Shown: positions 1 through 11,234, counted from the first letter of the stretch. The stretch: 64,000 nt of DNA from Chlamydoabsidia padenii (GCA_025330725.1 JAIWND010000005.1:806001-870000), one strand, 5' to 3'. Notes: generated by a model from the sequence alone, not told the origin. Program-made: numbers and translations.

Positions 1-35
1 CCCTTTCTTCCTTTTCCTCCTTTTCTTTATCATCC

Positions 36-266
36 ATGGCACCGTCATCATCACCATCAGCAATAATATCAACACCTCAAACCTTATCATCATCGCCATC
101 ACGAGCATCATCTTCTTTACAACAACAGCCTCAAACGAAGGATGACAGGGAAAAAGAAATGCAAACGGGAATCGATGAAATTAAAGTACAAGTACGCAAC
201 CTGGAAAAGAAGGTAGAGTCTTTGGAAAGGAAAATACGAAAACTATCCAAGAAAACTAGGCATTGA
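36..266 (+). CDS. Small Ser-rich / coiled-coil protein, hypothetical
   Basis: A 76-residue open frame starts at an ATG directly after a pyrimidine-rich leader (positions 1-35), the arrangement seen before many start codons in this window. Residues 1-35 are Ser/Pro/Gln-rich and low in complexity. Residues ~41-72 are charged with a heptad-like spacing of V/L/I (KVQVRNLEKKVESLERKI), which predicts a coiled coil, and the C-terminus is basic. I do not recognise a family. The window begins only 35 bp upstream, so this could instead be the last exon of a longer gene. The stop at 264-266 is clean and no intron is needed after it. The leader supports a true small gene but proves nothing. Confidence 0.4.
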   Translation: MAPSSSPSAIISTPQTLSSSPSRASSSLQQQPQTKDDREKEMQTGIDEIKVQVRNLEKKVESLERKIRKLSKKTRH

Positions 267-539
267 ATCCAACAAACAATCTAAAAGAGGTAAGCTGTCA
301 AGTGTCAGAGTTTAATCATTCATGCAAGGTCGGGAACTAATTGGAAATCCCTTTTTCACTTTCACAGCATGATTTATGGTCCCATTAATATATACCTTAT
401 GAAACAAAACCCTTATGCAAATTATATGAATTATGTATATTGAAATATTATCTATTGTATTTACACATCTACTTTCTTTTTATTCAACTGGTTCCCAGGG
501 CATATGTTATTTCAGTGGGTTTGAGCGGGATTTAAAAGA

Positions 540-1205
540 GAAATACCCTTGCCAGCTTGATAGAGCTCTACTACCTTAATAAACAAGTGATGCTCATGAC
601 TAAAGTGACCATGTGCATTCCTTGGCCTATTTCCAACAAAGTTTACATAATGACCAATGCACCAAGTCCACTGTATGGAGCAGTATAGCCTCAATATCGT
701 TTTACCCTGACTTTGTAAAAAAAAAAAGTTGCAGAATGAAAACTTATTTCAAAATCCGCTTACCCTCACCGTGAATCTTGGGAGTGCTCTACTGCCTTAA
801 TGAACAAGTGATGCTAATGACTAAAGTGACCATGTGCATTCCTTAGCTTATTTCCAACAAAGTTTACATAATGGCCACTGTACCAAGTCCACTGTATAGA
901 GCAGTATAGCCTCAAAATCGTTTTAATCTTACTTTTGTGAAAAAAAAAAAAAAAAAAAAAGTTGCAGAATGAAAATTGACACACAAGACAAAACTTATTT
1001 CAAAACCCGCTTACACTCGCCTTGAACCTTAAGAGAGTACTACTGCCTTAATGAACAAGTGATGCTAATGACAAAAGTGACCATGTACATTCCTTAGCAA
1101 ATTTCCTACAAACTTGACATAATGGCCATTGTACCAAGTCCCTTTTATGGGGCAGTATAGCCTCAAGATCGTTTTAACCTGACTTTTGTAAGTAAGAAAT
1201 CGAGG
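540..1205 (+). repeat. Left arm of inverted tandem repeat (about 3 units)
   Basis: Three consecutive copies of a unit begin with the landmark CTGCCTTAATGAACAAGTGA at about 571, 792 and 1043, a period of 221-251 bp. Each unit continues through a conserved stretch (TTTACATAATGGCCA, AGCAGTATAGCCTCAA), an A-tract of variable length, GTTGCAGAATGAAAA and a CCCGCTTAC segment. Differences in unit length come mostly from the A-tract. No unit has a long open frame. The same unit occurs inverted at 1835-2860. Confidence 0.9.
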
Positions 1206-1834
1206 TAAAGCGGGGTGTGAACGCGAAGTGGGTTTCATGACAGAGAGATAAAAGTCAGGGTAAGTTCGGACAAAACATATACACCATAACCATTTGACGG
1301 ATAATAAAGACCCCATCTTTTTGTATCACTTATTTTTTATTGATTTGATGGACTACACCTAGACATAATTCTAAAAATCGAACGATTTTCCCAGCACTGA
1401 CCACCTCCTATCGGTGAAACATTCTTATTCATTGTTTGAATAATTGGGTCACTATCAATTTTTACACGCTATCATTTTCCCAACACTGATCGCCAACTTT
1501 TTTTCCCTTCATCCTTTATGTCTTTTTTTCCGCCCTCCTTCCTCCACTTTCAACATGGTTGGATGAATCCGTTGTCTTCTATCCGCTCTCCTTCCGCCAC
1601 TGCCAATGTGGTCAACCAGGCTGCAACGGTTATACAATCAAACAATTCATGTAGTAATGCTGGCCACTCGGTATGAATCCGCGCTATCGCTCTCTCCATT
1701 CGTTTGTCTCCACTCGGTGCCATGCTCAATTTTCCGGAAAGCTATCGTAACCCACACACACTGCACCTCAGTGGTAATTTTTAGCATTTCCATAGACAAA
1801 AGGGGCTGATCACATGTACTAACTGACTATATGA
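1206..1834. other. Spacer between inverted repeat arms
   Basis: This ~0.6 kb AT-rich stretch separates the two arms. It holds a degenerate internal duplication of roughly 55 bp (1530-1625, two versions of CTCCTTCC..CCACT..CAA..TGGT) and two copies of a TTTTCCCA(G/A)CACTGA segment near 1388 and 1473. A 67-codon open frame (1606-1809) has no family resemblance, leader or splice support, so I do not call a gene. Confidence 0.6.
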
Positions 1835-2860
1835 TGAATATCACTTGTCCATTAAGGCAGTAGAGCTCTCTTAAGAATCAAGGTGAGAGTAAGCGGGTTT
1901 TGAAGTAAGGTTTGTCTTGTGTGTCAATTTTCATTCTGCAACTTTTTTTTTCACAAAAGATTAAAACGATTTTGAGGCTATACTGCTCTATACAGTGGAC
2001 TTGGTACAATGGCCATTATGTAAACTTTGTTGGAATTAGGCTAAGGAATGCACATGGTCACTTTTGTCATTAGCATCACTTGTTCATTAAGGCAGTAGGG
2101 CTCTCTTGAGATTCAAGGCGAGAGTAAGCGGGTTTTGAATTAAATTTGGTCTTGTGTGTCAATTTTCATTCGGCAACTTTTTTTTTTTTACAAAAGTCAG
2201 GGTAAAACGATCTTGAGGCTATACTGCTCCATACAGTGCACTGGGTACAATGGCCATTATGTAAACTTTGTTGGAAGTGGGCTAAGGAATGCTCATGGTC
2301 ATTTTTGTCATTAGCATCACTTGTCCATTAAGGCAGTAGTACTCTCTTAAGATTCACGGTGAGGGTAAGCGGGTTTTGAATTAAGTTTTGTCTTGTGTGT
2401 CAATTTTTCATTCTGCAACTTTTTTTTTTTTTTTTTTTTTTACAAAAGTCAGGTTAAAACGATCTTGAGGCTATATTGCTCCATACAGTGAACTTGGTAC
2501 AATGGCCATTATGTAAAGTTTGTTGGTAATAAGCTAAGGAATGTACATGGTCACTTTAATCATTAGCATCGCTTGTTCATAAAGCCAGTAGAGTCCTCTC
2601 AAGATTCAAGATGAGGGTAAGCGGGTTTTGAAATAAGTTTTGTCTTGTGTGTCACTTTTCGTACTGCAATTTTTTTTTTACAAAAGTCAGGGTAAAAGGA
2701 TCTTGAGGCTATACTGCTCCATACAGAGGACTTGGTACAATGGCCATTATGTAAAGTTTATTGGAAATGGGCTGAGAAATACTCATGGCCATTTTGTTTT
2801 TCGTTAATATCACTTCTCCATTGCGGCAGTGGAGCTCTGTCAAGGATATAAAGCAAAAGA
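1835..2860 (-). repeat. Right arm of inverted tandem repeat (about 4-5 units)
   Basis: Units complementary to the left arm carry the landmark ATTAAGGCAG at about 1851, 2086 and 2327, with diverged copies near 2579 and 2820. The period is 235-251 bp. The first right unit shares private variants with the middle left unit, for example the AAAATCGTTTTAAT segment without the adjacent CCCTGA. This indicates that the palindrome arose by inverted duplication of an existing array. Each unit contains a GCGGGTTTTGAA segment (about 1893, 2126, 2369, 2621) related to the promoter-type motif found across the window. Confidence 0.9.
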
Positions 2861-3853
2861 CCAAACTAGCGGCGTTTGAAATATGTGCCCGACTTCCTTA
2901 AAACTTGGCCCTCTTTGTTAGTATCCACTAACATCTACATCACTGGACAACCAACAATGCTATTTTTTGGTATGTTTGTTGCTTTGTTTTTTTTTTTTTT
3001 TTACGGTTGCAGCTTTTGTTAGCAGTTAATATATCTGACCCATACTGTCAAATTTCGCATGCCTAGGGCCACTTGATACAAAAAAATGGTATGAAGATTT
3101 TTATAGCCGGATGATGTTTCCCAAATTTAAACCGCATGATCTCCATTTTAAGGGTATATAACCCTATAAATTTTACATTAATCAAGTAATTCCTTCCCTC
3201 GTTTTTCGACAGAGTATGAAACTGGATGGTTTTGTGCAAACTTTTGAAGGGTCGGGATTCGAAAATCATTCATGCGGATGATCAGTCAAAAGTTTCCTTT
3301 TAACCATATATCACTTGCCATGAAAGCAATATGATCAACCAGTTGTAGCTCCAAAGTTGGATAAATTATTTGTATGGACAAGAAGACAGGATTGGTTTTG
3401 ATTCCCGCTCTAACTCTTGGTCATCTCCAGTTCACCAAGGTCCTCAGAAAGACATTATCATGCATGTTTTCAACAATGGCATAATGTCTCTTATCAAGTT
3501 TGGCTTAATAAATGTTTTTCCCACGATGTTGATGAATGATTTCTAATCAACTTTTTTTTTTTCCCTTTGTCTAGCCCACCAACTTGGAATGAACGTGGAG
3601 TGATATATTTGATGTTTGTCAGTAGACATCTGGAAGAACCTACTTGTCAAAGAAAAGGAATAGGACATCTTGTGCAAGTTGGTTTTAACGTGCATAAAAA
3701 TAAAAATAAAAGACAGGTTTGGTTCATGCTGCAAAATAACTTATGAGTCAGCGTAATTCGGGGTTTTAATTCACATGGACCAAAAGACGGGGTCAATTTA
3801 TAAAAGGGTTCCCTTTTTATTCTTTCTTTTCTTTTCCATATAATTACATAACA
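2861..3853. other. Intergenic region upstream of the SDR gene
   Basis: AT-rich DNA with poly-T tracts (about 2988-3002 and 3551-3560) and no convincing coding frame. Two copies of the dispersed GGGATTTGAA-type motif are present: TCGGGATTCGAAAA (about 3252-3265), followed by CATGCGG, and CGGGGTTTTAATT (about 3759-3771). The second lies about 83 bp before the SDR start codon. Confidence 0.6.
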
Positions 3854-5025
3854 ATGGATATCCCTTCTCTTTTTGACGTCAAGAACAAAGTAGTGGTGAT
3901 TACTGGTGGTGGACGAGGTATTGGTAAGTAAAGGGCTATTCAAAAGATGTACCGAGAACACAATCTCTTAACTTTTTTCTTTCTTTTTAAATCTGACATT
4001 TGTAGGTGAAATGATCGCAACGGTAAAGAAGGACAAAAAGACAAACCACTATAAAACCAGACTTACTTATTTTGTCCATTTATGTATATATGTTTCAATA
4101 GGGTTTTGTTGCTGCTGGTGCCAAGGTATACATCTCCTCTCGAAGTGCCCAAGTCTGTGACAAGGTAAGTCATAAAAAGAAAAAGACTAATGGGCAATAG
4201 ATCTTCAGTTTACAGTTATACTAACATGTACACTTGTCTAAATACTAGGTGGCTGAAGAACTCTCTGCGAAAGGACCAGGCCAATGTTTCTCCATCCCTG
4301 GCGATTTACAAAAACTGGACGATATTAAAAAGATTGTTGAAGAATTGACCAAGCGTGAAGACCGTAAGTACAAAAAAAAAAAAAAAAAAAAAAGTATGTA
4401 TGATAAGCCAAAATAAGCAACATGTATTTTTTTTTTTGTATAGATATTGATTGTTTAATTAATAACAGTGGGGCTAACTGGGGCGAATCCATCGACACTT
4501 ACCCTGCCAATGCCTTTGACAAGGTCATGAATCTGAATGTCAACCGCCTCTTCAGCCTAACTCAAGCCTGTCTTCCTTTATTGCGTGCCAAGGCATCTAC
4601 TGCAAACCCTTCGCGTGTGATCAACATTGGTAGTATCAATGGTCTTCAACCTCCCAGCATGGAAACTTATGCTTACACCAGTTCTAAAGCTGCCGTACAT
4701 CATCTCACCAAACACATGGCTTCTCGGTAATTGAAAAAGGAAAAGTGGAAAAGGAAGGATGAACTAACATGATTTGATGTATAGACTGGGACCTGACGGT
4801 ATTCTCGTCAATGCTATCGCTCCTGGTGCCTTTGTAACCAAGATGATGGCGGCGACAATGAAGAAGAATGGGGACAAGATTATTGCTGGTATTCCTTTAC
4901 ATCGGGTTGGCTCACCTGAAGATATTGCTGGTACCTGCATTTACTTGGCATCTCGTGCGGGTCAATATACCACTGGTGCTGTGATTCAAGTGGATGGTGG
5001 CTCGTTGGTGGCTAGTAGACTATAG
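3854..5025 (+). CDS. Short-chain dehydrogenase/reductase (SDR), classical type
   Basis: Six exons (3854-3923, 4006-4022, 4102-4164, 4249-4363, 4444-4726, 4785-5025) join in phase into 262 residues, a normal length for classical SDRs. The cofactor loop TGGGRGIG is at residues 17-24 and the NNSG motif at 95-98. The catalytic set N118, S152, Y166 and K170 (YTSSK) is intact, and a C-terminal VDGG follows. The family performs NAD(P)H-dependent oxidation or reduction. The substrate cannot be told from sequence, though the overall pattern is like fungal reductases related to 3-oxoacyl-[ACP] reductase and gluconate 5-dehydrogenase. Exon 2 is only 17 nt long. No targeting signal is visible, so it is probably cytosolic. 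A CGGGGTTTTAATT motif lies ~83 bp upstream of the start. Confidence 0.93.
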
Positions 5026-5638
5026 TTTTATTACCTCCACCCCTTGTTGTTTAATGTATTTTTATATAGAAATAAAGTATCATGGGATTTGAATATTCGA
5101 TCCTCGGCAAAAGGTGTTACCCCTTTTATGTCAATGATGTTGCACTAACACATTTGCTGCTATGTATAAAATGATTGGTAGACTTTTTTTATTTAGGTGA
5201 CACATAATGTGCCAGCGTTTGTTCCGACACGATCTTCCCGTATACACTCTTCTTCCGTTGAAGAAACAATAACACAAAATCTAAATTTGACATATAAAAA
5301 AAGCTAACATGGAGAAGATTTTTATTTTTTTTATTGTTTTAAAAGTTAATGTATTGTACACGGTTGGATATTTATCAAAAAAAAAAAAAAAAAAAAAAAA
5401 AAAGTGGAAGGAATATATAACTATGTACTGGTTTCAAAATGGTAAAATGGTAATGGTAATGAGAAGATATGATAAGCAAGTGTGGTAAAAAGGAAGAAGG
5501 GGATGATGATGTTGATGATCAAACAGAAAAGGGTATAGCAAGTATAGATATGAAGGGGGATGATAAGAGTAGTAAAGGTAATAGTAGTTGTAGTAGTTGT
5601 AGTTGTAGTTGTAGTAGTAGTTGTAATGATAATAGTAG
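5026..5638. repeat. Intergenic region with poly-A tract and GTA/GTT microsatellite
   Basis: Between the convergent ends of the SDR gene and the Asn-rich gene lie an AATAAA (~5070), an A-tract of about 26 (5378-5403) and a trinucleotide-rich stretch at about 5569-5640 (TAGTAGTTGTAGTTGTAG type). The open frames here translate into Tyr/Asn runs produced by the microsatellite and are not believed to be genes. Confidence 0.6.
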
Positions 5639-6379
5639 TTAAACCTTGACCATGGGTGGAGAAGTAGTAGGACGATTGGCAGGAGGTGAAGTAGGACCAC
5701 CCTTTTGACAGATATCTGGATCTTCTTCATATTTCCTTTTCCTATCTTGAGTTACAGCCAAGAGTGAGACCAATTCATCTTCTGTCCAAAGTGCTTCAAT
5801 TGGTGTATGGGATAACAAAGAAGAGTGATCTTTTGTTAAAGTTGTTGTATCGGGATCTTGTTGTTGTTCTTCAGTAGGATGTGTTGTATTGTTGGTATTC
5901 GTTTCAATAGGATTATCGTCGTTATCATTATCTTGTTCATTAATATGATCATTGTTGTTTGCTTTAGTAATTGTATCATCATTTCCAAACCAGTTTTGAG
6001 TCAAATTATCATCATCATCATTAGTATCCAAAAGTCGATGGTATGGACTTGTTGTTGTAACTGGAGTGGAAGTAATCATTTGATGGAACCACCAATCATT
6101 CTTTTGTTGTTGTTGTGTCAAGTATATTTCTTTTTCACGGGCACGATTCCATAATCTATATATATATATATATTTGTATAAAAAGAAGCGAATACAGAAT
6201 CCATTATTACTATATATGTCTTGGTGAAGAAGTAAAAACATAGTATAACTTTACCTTGTAATGTGTAAAGTTTTCCACAAGGGCATTTCAATCTTGGTTT
6301 GAATGCTGGGATAGATTTTCTGGTGGCTGATAGACGCGAGGTGCTGCATAAAAAAAAGTTCTGATGATTGATTTTCCAT
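5639..6379 (-). CDS. Asn/Asp/Gln-rich protein of unknown function
   Basis: Two exons, complement(6255-6379) and complement(5639-6155), join in phase into 213 residues. The ATG at 6377-6379 was chosen because a ~90-bp pyrimidine-rich leader (about 6400-6480 on this strand) ends just before it. Residues ~1-70 form an ordered-looking segment with spaced Trp and hydrophobics (LWNRAREKE, NDWWFHQM). The middle is low-complexity (NDDDD, NNNDH, TNTNNTT). Near the C-terminus a compact helix (ALWTEDELVSLLAV) precedes a KRK cluster and a Pro-rich end. That pattern resembles adaptor subunits of chromatin complexes, but I could not match a named family. A related TTTCAATACCCGC motif lies at about 6557-6569. 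The function is unknown. Confidence 0.65.
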
Positions 6380-6762
6380 TTTCCCGTATACACAATAACA
6401 AAACAACAAGGGAAACGGAAAAAGAATAAAAGAAGAAAAAAAAAAAAAGGAGGAAGAAAGAGAGAAAAAAGGAGATTCGACTGAATCAGAAAAAAAACCA
6501 CCTTAAAAATAGAACTCAACCAATCAATTTGCTTTATTTTAGGTGTCACGAGACATTTCAATACCCGCTTGTCCCCCCAAACACCAATGAGATCACACAA
6601 CCTTTTTCACCCAGTACAAAAAAGTATGATACCATTAATGTTCAAAACAGATCAGAGAAAAACTACATAATGCCATGTCAAAGTATAATACTAAAAGGCG
6701 CACGGACCCTGATCCTACCATAAAAGTCATAAACATTGGAGGATTTTTGATTTTTATTATTA
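6380..6762. promoter_or_regulatory. Leader and promoter of the Asn-rich gene; 3' end of the protease gene
   Basis: The minus strand carries a dense C/T tract (about 6400-6480) before the ATG at 6379. Further upstream is TTTCAATACCCGC (about 6557-6569), a variant of the window-wide motif. The remainder, to the protease stop at 6763, has no recognised feature. Confidence 0.45.
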
Positions 6763-8397
6763 CTATACAAACAAGATACTACTAATAACAATGACTAGGA
6801 CTAGAGATAAAAGGGGATCTATACTAAACATATGCCGTCCATGATTATTAGGATGACTAGGAACACCATTGACAGCCCCACCCAAACCTTTTGCTGCCGC
6901 CAACCCAATCCGATTCTGAGCCATATCAAACACCAAGTAAGCGGACCGCAAGAAGGAATCGCCAATCAGAGACATACGAGATCCAGAAGGAGCGACACCA
7001 AACAAGCAAAGTCGGGCGGTACGAGCGGTCGGGGCATCAAGAGGAATCACCAAATTGGACACAGGGACAGATAACGTGACGGGATGATGACTCGGCTGAT
7101 TCGTTGGTGACATTTGCAATTCGACGGTAGCGGCTGTTGTCGCCTGAGCGCAATCGATATAATAAGTTTGAGATTGATCGTCGAATTGGTATCCACCGAT
7201 CCCACCCGCCACCGCACTGACAAGAGCTTGAGCAAGAGGTTGAGGTAAATAGGTTAATGTCGTGCCAGTATCGAGAATAAGCATGCCAAGAGTCTTGTTG
7301 TTGTTGGCAAATGAGAAGGTTTGATCACCGGTGTATCCTTCTGCCCCTTTAACGGTAATGCCTTGTCCATATACCCGCCAATAGGTATACTGTTGATGAT
7401 CGGGTGCTGCTACTGGTAAATACACAAGATCGCCTATATACTTTGTAGAATCCACACCACCAAAGATGATTTCGCCTGTCCAACCAGAGCCTTGGTTCAT
7501 ATACATGGAGAAGGTTGGGCTGTTGATTACTTTTTGTTGCATCATGTTGAATACCACTGGGTTATAGAATGACTGATTATTATTGTTGTTGGCTGCTACA
7601 GTTAATGAGGGATAACCAAGACCAAGAATACCATTACTTTTGGGTCGAGTGTTGACATCAGGTGAGGAGTTGGGTACTGTGTGTTCCCCTTTATTAGTTG
7701 TGAGTATGCCTGACGTAGATGAGGCAAGTCCCAATTGTTGTCTAGTTACTTGAGCACCAGCAATCGTTACAATGTCAGTTGCATAAGTACCACTGGCTTT
7801 TCCGATACCTTGAAAAAAAAAAAAGAAAAAGTTAGATGGACTTTTTTTTTTTTTCTTTTTTTATAGATTAGTTTACCATATTGGATTGTAAAAGGAGTAT
7901 TTGTATTGTTAAAGGTGGATGACTGAGCTGGATCAAAGCGTGTATTAGGACAAGCATCGGTAGGACATGACGTTGAAGGGATCCATAAATCAGCGCTGTG
8001 AGAAATAAAGAGGAGAAAGAGAAGGAGAAAAATTGAATTAGGGGGTTGAGATGATTCTTATCACCCATCTCGAAAAAACTTTAAATCCCGACATGCATGC
8101 ATGGTTTTTCACTTACCTTCCAGTGTCCAATGTAACAGTGAAAGTCTGAGGAGGAGTACCGATACCAATTGATATTAGGTATTGATTTCCTTGATCATTA
8201 TAAATAGTTGTTTGGAAAGGGTCTCGTTTAGAAAGGGATCGTTTAGCAATGAGAGACGTCAAGTAGGCGGCCCTATTAGGTGACCTTCGTAATAGGGGAG
8301 CCCGTAATAGGGAATCTGATGATAGGGCATGAATAGATTTCAATTGAAGAAAGAGAATAGATGTAGCTAGTAATAATGTATTTAATGAGAATGACAT
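6763..8397 (-). CDS. Pepsin-like aspartic protease with likely GPI anchor (yapsin-like)
   Basis: Three exons, complement(8117-8397), complement(7877-7995) and complement(6763-7808), give 481 residues. A hydrophobic signal peptide (residues ~5-24) precedes a basic pro-segment. The mature domain starts near QYLISIGIGTPPQ, has the first catalytic D-T-G (LDTGSADLW, split by intron 1) at about residue 91, and the second in ILDTGTTLTYL. The C-terminus ends in a Ser/Asn/His-rich stretch followed by a hydrophobic tail (LLSLVLVIVISSILFV) with nothing after it. This is the signature of a GPI-anchor signal, so the enzyme is expected at the plasma membrane or wall, like yapsins. Intron 1 (7996-8116) contains TTTAAATCCCG followed by a CATGCATGCATG run. 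Confidence 0.93.
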
Positions 8398-9802
8398 GAT
8401 GGTATAAAAAGGGATAAGAAAAAAAAAAAAAAAAAAAAAAAGAAAGAAGAAGAAGAAAAAGAAAGGAACAATGGGAGGAAGGAGATCCCAGTTTTTATGT
8501 GGCAAAGACAAGTATGCCGTGCTACATGTATATAACAAAAAAAGTTGCTTGCATTACCTATTTTGTATACAAGTTAGTAAAACATGAAAACAACAAAACA
8601 ACAAAACGTCAGGTTAATGAATCACCAAGCCATGATTCCACAACACAATTTCAAATTTGGCCTAATAAGTGTCATTTGTCCCCTGTCCTATTACATAAAC
8701 TAAAAGAAGAATCGACATGTTCTATCTAGACACATAGTATGAACATCCTACCAGCATGGTCATTTCAATATAAAACAAAAAAAAAGGGGGGGAGTATCAT
8801 ATAGTGATGATCGTTTATAAAGTATCTTTATTTCAGATTAAAATATACTATATTATACTAATAGGAGTCAATCTAATGTATATTCTATATAAACTATGGA
8901 TGGTGATAAGTATTCCAATGTGATCGTCATCATCCACATCGTGAAGGAGTCCTACCTATTTGGGTTTATCAGAAGGAGCATGGTTTAATCGTCTTGCCCT
9001 TGCCCATTTTTTTCTTTTTCTTTTTCCTCTTCTTTTTCTTTACCTTTGTTTCTTATACCCCTATGGATCATGTTGTTTTTGACCATACTAGCATCGTACA
9101 GAATAGTAGGAGTTAAGGATCATCTTTACCCCCAAACCCAATTCCATGTCGCATAAGATTAGTTGACAAGTTTGAATACTTATGATTTCGTATCTATCAG
9201 AATCAATAGATACTAGAGAAAAGGTAGAAGAAGAATGAGGAGAAAGATTAACTTTTTAGCTAATCGTTTAATTTACTTTGGTGCCATGATCGTTGAATGG
9301 AAGAGAAGGGAAAAGGGTGAAAAAATGAAGAAGGACGATTTATATGCCACCTGGACCGGGATTGAAAATTGATATATTTAAATTCCGCATTCTTCGAAGC
9401 TTGGTCAAAATCAATGTGATATTACTACTATCTCAGGTTTTGAAAAATGTTTCCTATATATAACAACACTTTCTTTATCCTGTAGGTGAATAGATAAACT
9501 CGCAGAGAGAGAAAACTAACAGGTCATGCAAGATTTGTTTGACATCCAATTAGACCTTAATTATATCACGCTGTTCTCCCCCCCCCGATAATGTTTGCAT
9601 GGATCAAGGCGTTTGAAATAGATAAAAGGGACTCCTTGAATAGGGCATGATAATAAGTGAATGATATCAAAAACAGGCATGGGATGAGGTAAAATGGGGA
9701 TCGCCTTGAGCGGAATTTGAAAAAGCAAAATTAAATAGGCGATCGTGCAGGTTTGCTTGTTCCCCTCCTTTTTCTTCCCATTTTAAAAAACATTGTAAGA
9801 CA
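8398..9802. other. Intergenic region, 1.4 kb
   Basis: Beyond the C/T-rich leader of the protease gene (about 8420-8465 on the minus strand) I see no gene. The region is AT-rich, with a poly-A/GA tract near 8421-8460, C-rich runs near 9581 and two motif copies: TTTAAATTCCGC (about 9378-9389) and GCGGAATTTGAAAA (about 9710-9723). The latter lies ~80 bp before the SLX4 start. Confidence 0.55.
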
Positions 9803-10864
9803 ATGGACCCTGCTCTCAGCAATCAACATCAACCTTCCAAACCATCGTCGTCTTTAATATTGCCTCAGAGGAAAAGGAAAAGTCGGGGGGTAAACCAATC
9901 TACAGCATCAATCATCACGACTAGTACAACCTGTCCTCATTCTCAAGAGCTAAACAAAGCCAATTCATCTCCTTCCTCCAATGACACGACTCGACATCAA
10001 CTGATCCAAACCATTCAAGACATTGATGAACAAGTAGATTTTATTGACATGACTGGTAATGCTGATCTTGAATCTTTGGCCAAAAAGGTGATTTAAAACA
10101 TTTTCATTACGCTGGAATGGTTTTTACTAACTGAATGCTTTATAGGACAATAATTGCATCGATTTGACCGACTCTGTCCATTCACCAAATCAGCCGCCTT
10201 CCATATCACGGCCGCAGCAGAAAAGGCGGAGGAAAACCAAGCAGGCGGATAAGTCCCCGCCCTTTGATTACCAGAATTACTCAACGCCTATCAACGAAAT
10301 ACACCAAACTCATCCACCAAACTATGAATCATTGACTTTAGCGGAATTAATGGTAAAAAAAAAAAAAGTAAACGTTTAATAAAAGGGGGACCTTACTTAC
10401 CCTTATATATATATATATATATAGAACGCTGTCAAGAAGTATGGTTTTAGAGCAAAAAAAGACAGACAAGCGATGATTATTCTTTTACAAGAGTTATGGG
10501 CATCAAAAAAGAAAATCAACAACAACAACACAGCACCAACAACTTTAAAATCAACTGATAGCAATATGGATACCAAGAAACAGGAATTCGCCACCAGGGT
10601 TAAAAACGACATACCACTTTGGGAACGGATTTTACGGTATGAAAATGTCGATGTGAAGATTTACTCAGAAGATCTGCCCAGGAAGGATAAACCTGCCTTT
10701 TATGATTACTTGGATGAATATGTAGGTAAAGAGGATGGGATAAAGATCACTCACTCATATAAAACTCTATTTTTTGGGGGGTACCTCCATAGGCTCTTGT
10801 ATACAAATCACGTTCGAAATCCAAACCACGTTCGAAAGCCAAACCACGTTCGAAAGCCAAATAG
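9803..10864 (+). CDS. SLX4: Structure-specific endonuclease subunit SLX4, compact form
   Basis: Four exons (9803-10087, 10146-10352, 10425-10721, 10793-10864), all in phase 0, encode 286 residues. SLX4 is the scaffold that activates the SLX1 nuclease for cutting branched DNA in the nucleus. The evidence is a C-terminal half with TLAELMNAVKKYGFRAKK followed by an ILLQELW helix, then a terminal block (LWERILRYENVDV ... FYDYLDEYALVYKSRSK). This block lines up in spacing with the conserved SLX1-binding end of SLX4 (LD..CI.FTT in animals). The N-terminal half is disordered and rich in Ser, Pro and basic residues. The last exon is built from near-identical repeats and gives a basic RSKAKP tail. No UBZ or BTB region is present, as in other small fungal SLX4 proteins. 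Confidence 0.75.
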
Positions 10865-11234
10865 TTTGTTAACCTTCCCCTTTTTATAATACCTTTAGTA
10901 TATAGATTAGCTTATATATATATATATGTATAGTTTTTATTAGTATTCCTTTTTATCAATTTTATAATGACAATAAATATGTTAGGATCTCTTTGTTTAA
11001 TAGTAAAAATGTGAGGGGTATCTGACAGGTGATTTGGACCCTGATTTTTTTATTTATAGATTCAAATCCCGCATCCTGCCAATTCACATTGTGTCTATGG
11101 GGCCAATGTCATTGTAGGAATGACTATTGTTGGAGTCAAACATGCAATTTGTAAATTGATTCAAGCAGTTTTATTAGATCAAGACAATAATTTATTATTA
11201 TTATTTTAAAAAAAAAGGTATAAAGATACTATAG
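10865..11234. other. Intergenic region between convergent SLX4 and CENP-O genes
   Basis: An AT dinucleotide tract (about 10913-10927) and AATAAA-like signals (~10972) mark the 3' ends. One clear motif copy, TTCAAATCCCGC, lies at about 11061-11072. It is odd because no start codon of a recognised gene lies nearby. No open frame here has support. Confidence 0.5.

Noticed and set aside
540..2860. CRISPR-like array
   Set aside because: Units are ~240 bp without short repeat/spacer structure, inverted about a centre, and in a eukaryotic genome.
540..2860. LTR retrotransposon or DNA transposon
   Set aside because: No transposase or reverse-transcriptase frame lies between the arms and no clear target-site duplication was seen.
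5434..5730. Tyr/Asn-rich minus-strand frame
   Set aside because: A translation of the GTA/GTT repeat; it overlaps the true C-terminal exon of the Asn-rich gene.
5639..6379. Assignment of the Asn-rich protein to Eaf7/MRGBP or a bromodomain subunit
   Set aside because: Spacing of Trp and hydrophobic residues did not match the family patterns on closer reading.
6118..6600. Longer 160-codon start for the Asn-rich gene (from 6600)
   Set aside because: That frame begins at TTG, overlaps the motif and leader region and is in the wrong phase for the splice at 6255; the ATG at 6379 fits better.
10722..10889. Read-through of SLX4 exon 3 to 10889 or donor GTAAAG at 10726
   Set aside because: The GTAGGT donor at 10722 gives the LDEYALVYKS end that matches the family spacing and a coherent basic tail.
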